A stretch of 5,241 nucleotides of DNA from Spirochaetaceae bacterium. Lineage in GTDB: Bacteria > Spirochaetota > Spirochaetia > Treponematales > Rectinemataceae. The notes beneath the pieces were generated by a model that worked only from the letters and a program-made list of their open reading frames with translations, ran no database searches and was not told the origin of the DNA. The DNA lies in assembly GCA_003452735.1 (NCBI GenBank), contig DMNL01000115.1, positions 1-5,241 on the forward strand. The letters are read 5' to 3'. A program made the translations under genes and the position numbers. Numbering within the stretch: the first letter of the stretch is position 1; every line of letters begins with the position of its first letter. This document shows positions 5,148 to 5,241 of the stretch, in pieces.

Positions 5148-5175
5148 CTAACAATTCTTGCGCGAAGCTTATCTG
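5118..5175. repeat. Long inverted repeat enclosing GCCTAAC
   Basis: CAGATAAGCTT (5118-5128) and CGCGC (5132-5136) are exactly complementary to AAGCTTATCTG (5165-5175) and GCGCG (5160-5164): 16 pairs with a 3-nt bulge ATT and a 23-nt loop. The loop holds the heptamer GCCTAAC. It is not followed by a T-run, so it is unlikely to be a terminator. Confidence 0.7.
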
Positions 5176-5241
5176 ACTTTCTTCCTATATGAATTTCTTG
5201 ATTGTTTTCTTATATGGTTTTCTGAAGTAGAATATGTTAGA
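5146..5241. other. Candidate integron recombination site (attC or attI), cut by the window edge
   Basis: GCCTAAC at 5146-5152 fits the integron R'' consensus RYYYAAC, and the following AATTC matches the start of attC sites of aadA-type cassettes as I remember them. GTTAGA at 5236-5241 fits GTTRRRY up to the missing last base. The two ends pair: CTAAC with GTTAG, then AATTC with GAAT(A)T and one extra-helical base. The interior lacks the expected L-box symmetry, so a true attC is uncertain. The alternative is an attI core at either heptamer. Confidence 0.35.

Larger units (their letters stand above)
4927..5241. other. Integrase upstream region, putative attI side
   Basis: No gene is seen in these 315 bp. 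The region holds a possible integrase promoter (5082-5109), two overlapping inverted repeats (5079-5147 and 5118-5175), the core-like heptamer GCCTAAC (5146-5152), a degenerate copy GCCTAAT (4985-4991), and GTTAGA at the very end (5236-5241). In conventional integrons this side of intI carries attI, the cassette promoter and then the cassettes. Confidence 0.55.

Noticed and set aside
5187..5233. Cassette promoter (Pc) on the plus strand from TATATG or TAGAAT boxes
   Set aside because: TAGAAT at 5228-5233 is a fair -10, but no acceptable -35 lies 16-18 nt upstream of it or of either TATATG.

Overview
The window is about 5.2 kb of moderately AT-rich bacterial chromosome. It looks like a spirochaete, most likely a Treponema relative. 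The evidence is a topoisomerase IV subunit A C-terminus of the kind I associate with spirochaetes, a lipoprotein with an LAAC lipobox followed by an Ig-like and a lamin-tail-like domain, a tRNA gene without an encoded CCA, and an integron integrase, which oral treponemes are known to carry. The taxonomic call is an inference from protein style, not from a marker gene.

Layout from left to right. Positions 1-581 (+) hold the C-terminal end of topoisomerase IV subunit A, cut by the window edge. Facing it, 18 bp away, is a NifX/NifB-type domain protein on the minus strand (600-1163). Next comes a divergent intergenic region with an imperfect inverted repeat, then a complete tRNA-Asn(GTT) unit with promoter, tRNA and terminator (1397-1559), then thioredoxin trxA with its own promoter (1614-2034). 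The trxA 3' end overlaps by 8 bp the 3' end of a minus-strand lipoprotein gene (2027-3064).

The right half is the accessory part. A 404-bp non-coding region (3065-3468) holds two face-to-face sigma70-type promoters. One has a perfect operator-like palindrome in its -35/spacer region, and an 18-bp bulged hairpin lies between the two start sites. It is followed by a 485-residue integron integrase (IntI) on the minus strand (3469-4926), with the IntI-specific insert, all catalytic residues and an unusual ~140-residue N-terminal extension. The last 315 bp (4927-5241) are non-coding and full of inverted repeats. They contain a GCCTAAC heptamer of the kind used as integron recombination core, and the window ends within a second one (GTTAGA). 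In a conventional integron this would be the attI side, so a cassette array would begin at or just past the right edge.

The left-hand genes are housekeeping or solitary genes and show no functional link to one another. The integrase and its two flanking non-coding regions are the part worth following up.
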